Source: Lacrimispora indolis DSM 755
GTDB taxonomy: Bacteria > Bacillota > Clostridia > Lachnospirales > Lachnospiraceae
DNA: 64,000 nucleotides
Assembly: GCF_000526995.1 (NCBI RefSeq)
Contig: NZ_AZUI01000001.1
Span: forward strand, 558,001 to 622,000
Reading direction: 5' to 3'
The translations under genes and the position numbers were made by a program. This document shows, in pieces, positions 8,473 to 16,090 of this stretch (position 1 is its first letter; each line of letters opens with the position of its first letter). The notes under the pieces are model-generated. The model was not told the DNA's origin. It searched no databases and was given only the letters and a program-made list of their open reading frames with translations.

Positions 8473-8847
8473 TTAGCCAACTTTGCAAAATTCAATCTTT
8501 TCCCCATTAGGACCCTGAAAAAGAAAGAAACGGTTGGTGAGAGGTGCAAACATCTGGTTGGATTCTATTCCGTCCGACAAAAGCTTATGTCCCTGAGCTG
8601 AGATTTCCTCATATGCTTCATCCAGATTTTCGCAGGTTAAGGCAATGTGATCGATGTTTCCGATGGGCTTTGCGTCCTGGCGTCTGGGGTAGTATTCAAT
8701 GACACAGGTTCCACACTTCAGCATTCCCCTGATTCCTCCATCCACCAGTCTGGTAAAGCCCAGACTCTCATAAAAAGCTACGGTTGCTTCCGGTTCATCT
8801 GTGGGAATTGCCACATGGGCAACTCCCGATGGTTTATGTTTCAGCAT
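8473..8847 (-). CDS. VOC family protein (glyoxalase/bleomycin resistance fold)
   Basis: Single-domain vicinal-oxygen-chelate protein of 124 residues. It starts with VAHVAIPTDEPEATVAFYES and contains IDHIALTCENLDEA and a C-terminal QGPNGEKIEFCKV; the His and Glu positions could bind a divalent metal. The fold supports glyoxalase, epimerase and dioxygenase chemistry. Its place in the operon, between an RpiB-like isomerase and an aldolase, suggests epimerisation or isomerisation of a sugar-derived keto compound, or methylglyoxal detoxification. The exact reaction is not inferable. Confidence 0.85.
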   Translation of the reverse strand: MLKHKPSGVAHVAIPTDEPEATVAFYESLGFTRLVDGGIRGMLKCGTCVIEYYPRRQDAKPIGNIDHIALTCENLDEAYEEISAQGHKLLSDGIESNQMFAPLTNRFFLFQGPNGEKIEFCKVG

Positions 8848-8857
8848 AAGGAACCTC

Positions 8858-9496
8858 CTATGCCAGCAGGCCCTTTACGTATTCTGCAATGGCTTCATCC
8901 TTGCAGTTTGCAAAGAACAGCTCTCCAAACTTCTCGCCGCCCACGGCGCCCTTTACCAGTTCCTGGTCAAGTCCCTTTAAGCAGGTAAGGATGTCTTTTA
9001 AGTTATTCTCTCTTACCACATCTAAGATCTTTTTATTTCTCTGCTCCGGAACGGCCCTCTCCCTTGGGTAGCCCTGTCCGCTTGCTTCGGAGAATAACTT
9101 TTCAAATGTATATTCCAGATTCAGCTCTGCTCCCCAGCCAAAGCCCTTTGCAAATGGCATTGCAATAGCATTGCCGTCATTGATCTGCGCAAACATGTAG
9201 CCGTCGCTTGGATCGCACACATGGCCGCAGATCACGCCGGGGAAGCTGTTTAATGCCAGCATGGCGCCTTCGCCGGTTCCGCATCCGGTAACCACATAAT
9301 CCGCTGCACCGGAATTTAACAGGATAGCCGCCAGGATTCCGTTCTGTACATAAGTCAGGGAATTGCTGTCCTCTGCAGAATACATGCCATAGTTGTCCAC
9401 CTCATAGCCCTTTGTATCCGCAACCTTCTTTAAGCTGTTGTAAATCAATCCGTTCTTAGCCGCCTGGCTGTTCTCATTAATCAATGCGATTCTCAT
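8858..9496 (-). CDS. RpiB/LacA/LacB-family sugar-phosphate isomerase
   Basis: Cytoplasmic aldose-ketose isomerase, 212 residues. The RpiB core (residues 1-150) includes GCGTGEGAMLALNSFPGV, in which the Cys is the usual catalytic base. A C-terminal extension of about 60 residues makes it longer than ribose-5-phosphate isomerase B (about 150). The family includes isomerases for ribose 5-phosphate, galactose 6-phosphate and tetrulose phosphates. Its stop-proximal neighbours and a 4-bp overlap with the upstream transketolase gene place it firmly in this operon. With no kinase gene in the operon, the phosphorylated substrate must be made elsewhere or the importer brings in a phosphorylated sugar. 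Confidence 0.85.
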   Translation of the reverse strand: MRIALINENSQAAKNGLIYNSLKKVADTKGYEVDNYGMYSAEDSNSLTYVQNGILAAILLNSGAADYVVTGCGTGEGAMLALNSFPGVICGHVCDPSDGYMFAQINDGNAIAMPFAKGFGWGAELNLEYTFEKLFSEASGQGYPRERAVPEQRNKKILDVVRENNLKDILTCLKGLDQELVKGAVGGEKFGELFFANCKDEAIAEYVKGLLA

Positions 9497-10428
9497 GCTT
9501 CCAACACTCCTTTTATTTGATTATATACCTGTTTCTCACTCAGTCCGTATTCCTCCAGAAGCTCTTCCGGCTTTCCGGACTGGCCGAATCGGTCCTGTAC
9601 ACCGATCTTCTTAAAAGTTACGTTACACTTGTTTTCCAGAAGAACTTCGCCAACGGCATCTCCAAGACCGCCGATAATGCTGTGTTCCTCCACTGTGATC
9701 ACATTGCTGCACTTAACAGCATATTTTAAAATGCACTCCCTGTCAATAGGCTTAATGGTATGCATATTGACAACCGTAACAGATTTTCCTTCTGCCTCAA
9801 GCTTTTTTGCACATTCCAGCACAGTAGATACCATGATGCCGCAGGCAAATACCACTGCATCCGTACCTTCTTTTAATACGTTTGCCTTTCCGATCACAAA
9901 CGGCATATCCTCTTCAAATACCGGGCTTGGAAGTCTTGCCAGACGAAGATAAGCCGGTCCTTTCATATCTGCAACAGCCTTTACGGCGCGGTGCGTTTCC
10001 CTGGCATCACAGGGAACCACAACGGTCATACCGGGAATTACCCGCATAAGAGCCATATCTTCAATGGCCTGATGGCTTCCCCCGTCTTCCCCAAGGGTGA
10101 TGCCGGAATGGGTCATGCCAAGCTTTACATTGAAATTTGGATAAGCTACGCCGTTTCTTACCTGCTCATAAGCCCGCCCTGCCCCGAATATGGCAAAGGT
10201 GCTGCAAAAAGGGATATATCCCATGGTAGAAAGGCCTGCACTCATATCAACCATATTCGCTTCTGCTATGCCCGCATTAAAAAACCGTTTCGGGAACTTT
10301 TCTGCAAAGGTGGCAGTCATGGTGGCATGGGCCAGATCCGCATCCATTACAACAACCTTTTCATTTGCCTCGCCAAGTTCAGCCAATGCCTCACCGTATG
10401 CCACTCTAATTGCTTTCATTTCACTCAT
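9493..10428 (-). CDS. Transketolase, C-terminal subunit
   Basis: The pyrimidine-binding and C-terminal domains of a split transketolase (311 residues). Recognisable features are the Glu-containing GIAEANMVDMSAGLS, which activates thiamine diphosphate, and SHQAIEDMALMR near residue 120. With the N-terminal subunit directly upstream (4-bp gap) it forms an active enzyme moving two-carbon units between sugar phosphates. Split transketolases are common in catabolic operons, for example D-apulose-4-phosphate transketolase, so the true substrate may not be xylulose 5-phosphate. Confidence 0.92.
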   Translation of the reverse strand: MSEMKAIRVAYGEALAELGEANEKVVVMDADLAHATMTATFAEKFPKRFFNAGIAEANMVDMSAGLSTMGYIPFCSTFAIFGAGRAYEQVRNGVAYPNFNVKLGMTHSGITLGEDGGSHQAIEDMALMRVIPGMTVVVPCDARETHRAVKAVADMKGPAYLRLARLPSPVFEEDMPFVIGKANVLKEGTDAVVFACGIMVSTVLECAKKLEAEGKSVTVVNMHTIKPIDRECILKYAVKCSNVITVEEHSIIGGLGDAVGEVLLENKCNVTFKKIGVQDRFGQSGKPEELLEEYGLSEKQVYNQIKGVLEA

Positions 10429-10432
10429 GTCA

Positions 10433-11248
10433 TCAATCCTCCAGTTCCTTTAATGCCTGCTGTCTTTCTGCTTCGCTTGGTGCCTTACCGTGCCAGCCTA
10501 CCTGGTTTTCCATAAAGGAAACACCTTTTCCTTTAACAGTGTGTGCCAGGATGCACTTGGGCCTTCCTTCCATGGTGCTGATGGAGTAAGCTGCCAGCAC
10601 TTCTTCTAAATTGTTGCCGTCCGGCAGTTCCAGTACATTGAATCCAAATGCTTTGAATTTGGAGGATAAATCACCGAGAGACATAACCTGATCATTGGCT
10701 CCGTCGATCTGGAGGCCGTTGTTGTCAATGATAATGGTGAGATTGTCCAGGTGATAGTTGGCCGCTGCCATGCACGCCTCCCAAACCTGTCCTTCCTGCA
10801 GTTCTCCGTCACCAAGAAGGGTAAATACTTTTGTATCCTTGTTCTGAGCCTTTGCTCCAAGTGCCATGCCAACTGCAATTGAGATTCCCTGTCCTAAAGA
10901 ACCGGTGGAAGCATCGATTCCCGGAACCTTCTTTGCATCCGGATGCCCCTGAAGAATGCTGTGGAGCTGGCGGAAGTTTTTGAATTCCCCCTTATCGAAA
11001 AAGCCCATCTCACCTAATACCGCATAATAGCAGGGAGCTGCATGTCCCTTGCTCAGTACGAAACGATCCCTGTCCTCGTTGTCCGGATCCTTTGGATCCA
11101 CCCGCATCTGTGTATAAAACAGCGCCGCCATCAGCTCTACTGCTGATAAAGAACCGCCTGGATGGCCGCTGGCTGCATCCGCTGTCATATTAATAATATC
11201 CTTGCGGATATCATTGCATTTCTTTTTTAATTCCACAATGTCCATCAT
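10433..11248 (-). CDS. Transketolase, N-terminal subunit
   Basis: Thiamine-diphosphate-binding subunit of the split transketolase, 271 residues. The cofactor motif GDGELQEGQVWEA...IIDNNGLQIDG (GDG to NN) is intact, as are the His residues in SGHPGGSLSAVE and SKGHAAPCYYAV. Two ATGs are adjacent at the start (MMDIVELKK). It is the first metabolic gene downstream of the ribose-type importer genes and reads in the same direction, so import and catabolism look like one transcription unit. Confidence 0.93.
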   Translation of the reverse strand: MMDIVELKKKCNDIRKDIINMTADAASGHPGGSLSAVELMAALFYTQMRVDPKDPDNEDRDRFVLSKGHAAPCYYAVLGEMGFFDKGEFKNFRQLHSILQGHPDAKKVPGIDASTGSLGQGISIAVGMALGAKAQNKDTKVFTLLGDGELQEGQVWEACMAAANYHLDNLTIIIDNNGLQIDGANDQVMSLGDLSSKFKAFGFNVLELPDGNNLEEVLAAYSISTMEGRPKCILAHTVKGKGVSFMENQVGWHGKAPSEAERQQALKELED

Positions 11249-11279
11249 GTTCTTATGCCTCCGTCTTAATTATGTAATA

Positions 11280-12287
11280 TTACTTTTTCAGGGAACCTCT
11301 CTTTTTTATGTAATCCACGTATACGGCCCCAAGGATTACGCATCCCTTTACTACAAACTGCCAATAGCTGTTTATCTTAAGCAGGTTCATACCGTTGTTA
11401 AGAACACCGATGATCAGAACACCGATAACGGTTCCTCCCATTGTACCGATACCGCCGTTAAAGCTTGTACCGCCAAGTACGGAAGCTGCGATTGCATCAC
11501 GCTCAAAGCCTTCTCCTACCGATGGCTGACCGGAATAAAGTCTTGCTGCCAGAACCACACCGGCTAAGGCTGCCATTACACCGCTGATGATGAATACCCT
11601 TACCTGGATCCATTTGGTATCAACACCTGCGTATTTGGCTGCTTCCTTGTTTCCTCCGGTGGCATAGACGTGACGTCCAAAGGAGGTACGGTTCATAATG
11701 AAATAAAGGATTACAAATGCCACGATTACAAATACAACCGGAATGGGAATTCCCAGGAAGCTTCCTACACCCATGTTGTTAAATGCTTCGTTATTGGACT
11801 GTGCCGGCTGACCGCCTGTTAATATGTAGCTGACACCGCGGACGATGATCTGCATGGATAAGGTTACGATAAATGGCGGCAGAGTTGTGTGGGAAATAAC
11901 ATATCCATTGAAAAGGCCAATGACCGCACCAAATAACAGGGGGATCAGAAAGCAAAGGGTGACCGGCAGTCCCGCATTGCCGCAGCGCACGGCAATTACG
12001 CCGGCAGCCGCTACAACGGAGCCTACGGACAAATCAATGCCGCCGCAGATCAATACGCATGTAATGCCAAATGCAATGAAACCATTTACGCATACCTGGC
12101 GCAATACGCTGAGCAGGTTATTTTTAACAAGAAACGTATCGGTTGTAATTGATAAAACAATACACAGGAATACCAGTGCGATCATGGCCGCCATATTGCG
12201 TTTCAGCCAGATCATAAAGGGATTGGTGTTCCAGAGGCTTGGTGCTTGTATCTTAAATGTCTCTGATTGATTTTTCTTGCTTAACAT
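11280..12287 (-). CDS. Ribose-type ABC transporter permease (RbsC-like)
   Basis: Permease of a CUT2 sugar importer, 335 residues with 8-10 hydrophobic segments. CUT2 signatures are GGIDLSVGSVVAAAGVIAV in the first half and the coupling loop GGNKEAAKYAGVDTKW. CUT2 systems use one permease gene as a homodimer, consistent with only one here. It overlaps the ATPase gene by 7 bp. The substrate is a pentose, tetrose or similar; the enzymes downstream point to a sugar entering the pentose phosphate pathway. Confidence 0.93.
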   Translation of the reverse strand: MLSKKNQSETFKIQAPSLWNTNPFMIWLKRNMAAMIALVFLCIVLSITTDTFLVKNNLLSVLRQVCVNGFIAFGITCVLICGGIDLSVGSVVAAAGVIAVRCGNAGLPVTLCFLIPLLFGAVIGLFNGYVISHTTLPPFIVTLSMQIIVRGVSYILTGGQPAQSNNEAFNNMGVGSFLGIPIPVVFVIVAFVILYFIMNRTSFGRHVYATGGNKEAAKYAGVDTKWIQVRVFIISGVMAALAGVVLAARLYSGQPSVGEGFERDAIAASVLGGTSFNGGIGTMGGTVIGVLIIGVLNNGMNLLKINSYWQFVVKGCVILGAVYVDYIKKRGSLKK

Positions 12288-13789
12288 GTTGTATGTTCTC
12301 CTCCCACTGCAAATGACATGATCTTTTCCTGTGAAGCTTCTGTTTCCTGCTGGTCCAGAATTCCGGCCAGGCGTCCTTCACGCATGATGGCAATCCGGCT
12401 GGAGTTGTTGATGATTTCAGGAAGCTCTGAAGAAATCATGATTATGGAAACGCCTTCACCGGCAAGGCTGTGCATCAGCTTATATATTTCTGCCTTTGCG
12501 CCTACATCGATCCCTCTTGTCGGCTCATCCAAAATAAGTACCTTTGGCTTTGCTGCCAGCCATTTGGATATTACGATCTTCTGCTGATTGCCTCCGGAAA
12601 GCTCTCCTGCCGACTGTTCAATGGAGGCCATTTTAATAGAAAGCTTCTGCTTGAACTCGTCCACGATCCTGGATTCCTTTTTCTTGTCCACTTGTAACTG
12701 ATGTATAAATTCAGAAAGCACCTGGAATGTCAGATTGGTTGCAATGCTGTGACCAAGGAAAAGCCCCTGTTCCTTACGCTCTTCCGGCACCAGTGCTATG
12801 CCTGCGTTTATTGCATCCTTTGGCCTGCTGATGGCAAGTTTTTTCCCTTCCAGCCAGATCTCTCCTGACTGGACGGTGTCAATGCCGAATATTGCCAGTG
12901 CCAGCTCGGTACGCCCCGCCCCTACCAATCCTGAGAATCCAAGTATTTCCCCTTTTCTCAATGTAAAACTGATATCGGATACCTTGTCGGTTGTTAAATG
13001 TTTCACTTCCATGATGACGTCCCCGCCGATGACACGTTTGTTACCATACATGTTGTTAAATTCACGGCCTACCATCATGCTGATCAATTCATTTTCTGTT
13101 GTTTCCTTTGTATCTCTGGTTCCTATAAACTTACCGTCACGGAGTACCGTTACCGAATCGCAGACCTTAAAGGTCTCTTCCATACGATGAGAGATGTAGA
13201 TCATCGCAACTCCGGCTTTTTTTAAACGGTCGATCTGTGCAAACAGATTGTCTGTCTCGCTTTTTGACAAAGATGCTGTGGGTTCGTCCAGAATCAGGAT
13301 TTTTGCCCCCTCATTAACCGCTCGTGCAATTTCTATCATCTGCTGCTGTGCCACGGATAACCCCCGTATCAGCATTCCAGCATCCAGATCCAGCCCCAGT
13401 GCATCAAGAGCTTTCTGCGCCTCGTGCTTCATTTTCCGGTAATCCACCATTTTCAAACAGTTTTTCGGTTCCCGGCCAAGAAAAATATTTTCTGCAATCA
13501 TCATCTCAGGAATGTTGGTGATTTCCTGATGAATAAAACTGACACCATACCTGCGGGCATCGTCTACAGTTTTTATGGAAGCTTCCTTTCCGTCCATGTA
13601 GATGGTACCCGAATCAGCGCTGAAAATGCCGCCCAGGATCTTCATCAGGGTGGATTTTCCCGCACCATTCTCCCCCATAAGAGCCCGGACTTCTCCGGGC
13701 TTTATGGAAATACTGACTCCGTCAAGTACAACGTTGCGACCAAACGCTTTGGTAATATCTTTCATTTCAAAAACATATTCATTTGACAT
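12281..13789 (-). CDS. Ribose-type ABC transporter ATPase (RbsA-like)
   Basis: Double ATPase of a CUT2 importer, 502 residues, two fused nucleotide-binding domains. The first has Walker A GENGAGKST and Walker B ILILDEPTASL. The second has the degenerate Walker A GLVGAGRTE normal for RbsA/MglA, plus signature LSGGNQQK and Walker B VLILDEPTRGID. I choose the ATG at 13789, preceded by AGGAGTG at good spacing, over an in-frame extension to 13813. It lies between binding-protein and permease genes, the standard rbs order. Confidence 0.95.
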   Translation of the reverse strand: MSNEYVFEMKDITKAFGRNVVLDGVSISIKPGEVRALMGENGAGKSTLMKILGGIFSADSGTIYMDGKEASIKTVDDARRYGVSFIHQEITNIPEMMIAENIFLGREPKNCLKMVDYRKMKHEAQKALDALGLDLDAGMLIRGLSVAQQQMIEIARAVNEGAKILILDEPTASLSKSETDNLFAQIDRLKKAGVAMIYISHRMEETFKVCDSVTVLRDGKFIGTRDTKETTENELISMMVGREFNNMYGNKRVIGGDVIMEVKHLTTDKVSDISFTLRKGEILGFSGLVGAGRTELALAIFGIDTVQSGEIWLEGKKLAISRPKDAINAGIALVPEERKEQGLFLGHSIATNLTFQVLSEFIHQLQVDKKKESRIVDEFKQKLSIKMASIEQSAGELSGGNQQKIVISKWLAAKPKVLILDEPTRGIDVGAKAEIYKLMHSLAGEGVSIIMISSELPEIINNSSRIAIMREGRLAGILDQQETEASQEKIMSFAVGGEHTTC

Positions 13790-13840
13790 GTTTTTAACAC
13801 TCCTGTTCTGCATTCTTCGCTGCGGTCAGCACTTTGCGGA

Positions 13841-14830
13841 TTACTGATCTACGTTCTCCTTTGTAATGATAGACATTGGTACAACGACCTTTTCTTCAAT
13901 GGTCTGTCCGGAAAGAAGGCGGTAAGCAGTTTCGATACAGGTTGTGCCGATTCCTGCCGGATCCTGTGCTGCGGATGCTACCATTTCATCGGCGCGGATA
14001 AAGCCTTTTCCTTCGTCAGAACCGTCTACGGAAACAACCTTGGTGGCATCTAAGCGGCCGGCTTCCTTCAGGGCTGCGATGGCGCCGCGGGCTGTTGGAT
14101 CATTGATGGTAAATACTCCGTCGATTACCGGGTTTGCGTTGATAAAGTCTACCATGATCGGCTGGGAATAATCGGACTTTGGCTTCTCCACGTCCTTGGT
14201 CTGGATGATCTCAATGTCAGGATACTTCTTTAATTCCTCTTCAAAACCTAACTGACGGTCATAGCAAACCTCTGTGGTACTATATGTAATCTCTACTACT
14301 TTTCCTTTTCCGCCTAAAGAGTCTGCCAGAGCCTGGGCACACAGCTTTCCGGCTTCCTTATTATCAGAAACAACGGTACATTGAACCAGTTCCGGATTCT
14401 TAACCGATGTGTTGAATGCGATGACTGGTATGTCAGCTTCCTTACATGCTTCCAGAGTGGCACGTACTCCTTCTGAGTTGATTGCAGAGATACAAATTAC
14501 ATCAACGCCCTGATTGATCATATCAGCTACGTCATTCATCTGCTTATTCTGGTCGCCCCCTGCATCCTGAATGATCAGTTCATCTTCCGGTCCGGTCAAG
14601 GCCGCCTGCATCGCATCCTTGATCTGGATGAAGAACACATTGGTCAAATCCGGTGCAGAAACGCCGATTTTAATCGGTTCTTTTGTATCCTCTGTTTTCC
14701 CCGCGGTTGTTTCAACTCCTGCAACGGCTGATGTGGTTTCCACTGCAGTAGTTTCCTTTGCAGAAGAACCGCAAGCGCTTAAAGACAATGCCATCATGGC
14801 TGATAATACAATTGCAGTAACTTTTCTCAT
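13841..14830 (-). CDS. Ribose-type sugar-binding lipoprotein (RbsB-like)
   Basis: Lipid-anchored binding protein of the CUT2 importer, 329 residues. The signal peptide MRKVTAIVLSAMMALSLSAC ends in a lipobox Cys, followed by a Thr/Ala-rich linker (about residues 21-50) and a type I periplasmic-binding fold (IKIGVSAPDLTNVFFIQIK to the C-terminus). It is the first gene of the operon; the region before it contains GntR-type half sites. Confidence 0.93.
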   Translation of the reverse strand: MRKVTAIVLSAMMALSLSACGSSAKETTAVETTSAVAGVETTAGKTEDTKEPIKIGVSAPDLTNVFFIQIKDAMQAALTGPEDELIIQDAGGDQNKQMNDVADMINQGVDVICISAINSEGVRATLEACKEADIPVIAFNTSVKNPELVQCTVVSDNKEAGKLCAQALADSLGGKGKVVEITYSTTEVCYDRQLGFEEELKKYPDIEIIQTKDVEKPKSDYSQPIMVDFINANPVIDGVFTINDPTARGAIAALKEAGRLDATKVVSVDGSDEGKGFIRADEMVASAAQDPAGIGTTCIETAYRLLSGQTIEEKVVVPMSIITKENVDQ

Positions 14831-14928
14831 AATAATCCACCTCTCAACATTTTTTCATTCTTTTGTAGCATACTTTTGAATTTGTTTCTGTTTTTATACC
14901 CTAGTTTTTGTTACAAATGTTTAAACCA

Positions 14929-14989
14929 TTGTATGATATCATTCTTATTTGCCTTCCCGGGTTTGCATTTTTGTCTGCTGTCATACAAT
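14929..14989. promoter_or_regulatory. Candidate GntR-regulator sites upstream of the ribose-type operon
   Basis: TTGTATGATATC (14929-14940) and TCATACAAT (14981-14989) are inverted copies of the same TTGTATGA / TCATACAA motif that forms the palindrome before the GntR gene. They lie 100-160 bp upstream of the binding-protein start, where a repressor would act. Confidence 0.6.
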
Positions 14990-15129
14990 ATCGCAACTAA
15001 ATAATACATTTTTTATCGAATTTTGTCAATAGAATTTTTAAAATTATGCAAATTTAACAAAAGACTGTCCTACACACCCCTTTCAAAATTGTATTACCAC
15101 TCTTCTATTTTCCAGCTTTTCCAATCAAA

Positions 15130-15176
15130 AGAGCAGCAGCAGAACGATCTCCTTCCTTTCGTTCTGCTGCTGCTCT
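15130..15176 (-). terminator. Terminator of the GntR gene
   Basis: Long perfect 18-bp stem, built on GAGCAGCAGCAGAACGA and its complement, with an 11-base loop, followed on the minus strand by TTTTG. It lies 10 bp after the regulator stop. Confidence 0.85.
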
Positions 15177-15185
15177 TTCGATTGC

Positions 15186-15881
15186 CTACCGCTTAATGAT
15201 CACATCCAGATCCGTGTTGATCAGAGAGATATGTCTCTTTGCATAAAGCTCTGACACCTCTTCGTCCCGTGCTTTTAAAGCTTCTACAATATTGTTATGG
15301 GCTTTTATGGCGTTCCGGGCATTCTGGGGCACCTGGAACGTTTTTAACCGGAAATCCCGGATGCATTCGTCGATCTTTTTGCTCATAAAAATCAGCATCT
15401 TGTTTTTGCTGGCTTCCACGATCTGCCGATGCAGCTTTTCATCGTATTTTGCCATTCCGGCAATGTCCTCTTCCTCTACTGCCCGGATAAACCGGAAATG
15501 GATCCGTTCAATCTGTTCAAGCTCCCCGTCAGTGGCCCGCTTTGCCACGATCCTGGCGCATAAAGGCTCTACGGCACTCCGGACCTCAATATAATCCTTT
15601 AATTCCACTTCATTTTTAAGGAACCATTCCGCCAGTTCTTCCTGTCCAAGCTCTTTTTTACTGACCAGGAATGCCCCCCGTCCAGGTTTGATCTCCACCA
15701 GTCCCCGGGCCTCTAAAATGCGGAAAGCTTCTCTGACCGTACCGCGTCCCACAGTCAGCTTCTCACACCATTCTTTTTCCGTAGGTAATTTTTGTCCAAC
15801 ATCTATTCCGTCTGCTGCAAGATATTCCTTCATACTGTTTACCACCTGCTGCACGATAGGAATCCTGGAAACCTCTCCCAT
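15186..15881 (-). CDS. GntR-family transcriptional regulator (FadR subfamily)
   Basis: DNA-binding regulator of 231 residues: an N-terminal winged helix (LPTEKEWCEKLTVGRGTVRE, then AFRILEARGLVEIKPGRGAF) and an all-helical FCD effector domain (residues 95-225) with the His/Asp positions that bind a metal in this family. FCD-type regulators respond to small acids or sugar derivatives. The ATG at 15881 has a GAGGGAG site 8 bases upstream; a GTG at 15890 is less likely. Matching palindromic sites before this gene and before the sugar operon suggest that it represses both. Confidence 0.92.
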   Translation of the reverse strand: MGEVSRIPIVQQVVNSMKEYLAADGIDVGQKLPTEKEWCEKLTVGRGTVREAFRILEARGLVEIKPGRGAFLVSKKELGQEELAEWFLKNEVELKDYIEVRSAVEPLCARIVAKRATDGELEQIERIHFRFIRAVEEEDIAGMAKYDEKLHRQIVEASKNKMLIFMSKKIDECIRDFRLKTFQVPQNARNAIKAHNNIVEALKARDEEVSELYAKRHISLINTDLDVIIKR

Positions 15882-15934
15882 ATGTCTCACTCCCTCTTCT
15901 TCATATTCATCTTTCGCATTAATATTTCATGATG

Positions 15935-15953
15935 TCATACAATCATTGTATCA
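15935..15953. promoter_or_regulatory. GntR autoregulatory operator
   Basis: TCATACAAT-C-ATTGTATCA contains a 7+1+7 palindrome (ATACAAT/ATTGTAT) 54 bp before the GntR start. The half site recurs twice upstream of the ribose-type operon. Confidence 0.65.
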
Positions 15954-16037
15954 CATTTGAAGAAAACTGCAAACATAAACATGATTTTTTCTATTTTTTT
16001 CATACCCATCAGACAATCCGTCAACAAGAATTTATTG

Positions 16038-16082
16038 AAAAAGGCTAAAGCAGAGACTTGAAAAAGTCTGCTGCTTCAGCCT
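16038..16082 (-). terminator. Terminator of the alpha-mannoside operon
   Basis: On the minus strand an approximately 18-bp stem (AGGCTGAAGCAG...CTGCTTTAGCCT, with one or two mismatches) is followed by TTTTTC. It lies just after the GH38 stop. Confidence 0.8.
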
Positions 16083-16090
16083 GAAAAAGA

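Larger units (their letters stand above)
14831..15185. other. Intergenic region before the ribose-type operon
   Basis: About 355 bp, AT-rich between 14870 and 15100. It holds the leader of the sugar operon, two GntR-type half sites and, at the far end, the terminator of the GntR gene. No small gene or riboswitch was recognised. Confidence 0.7.
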
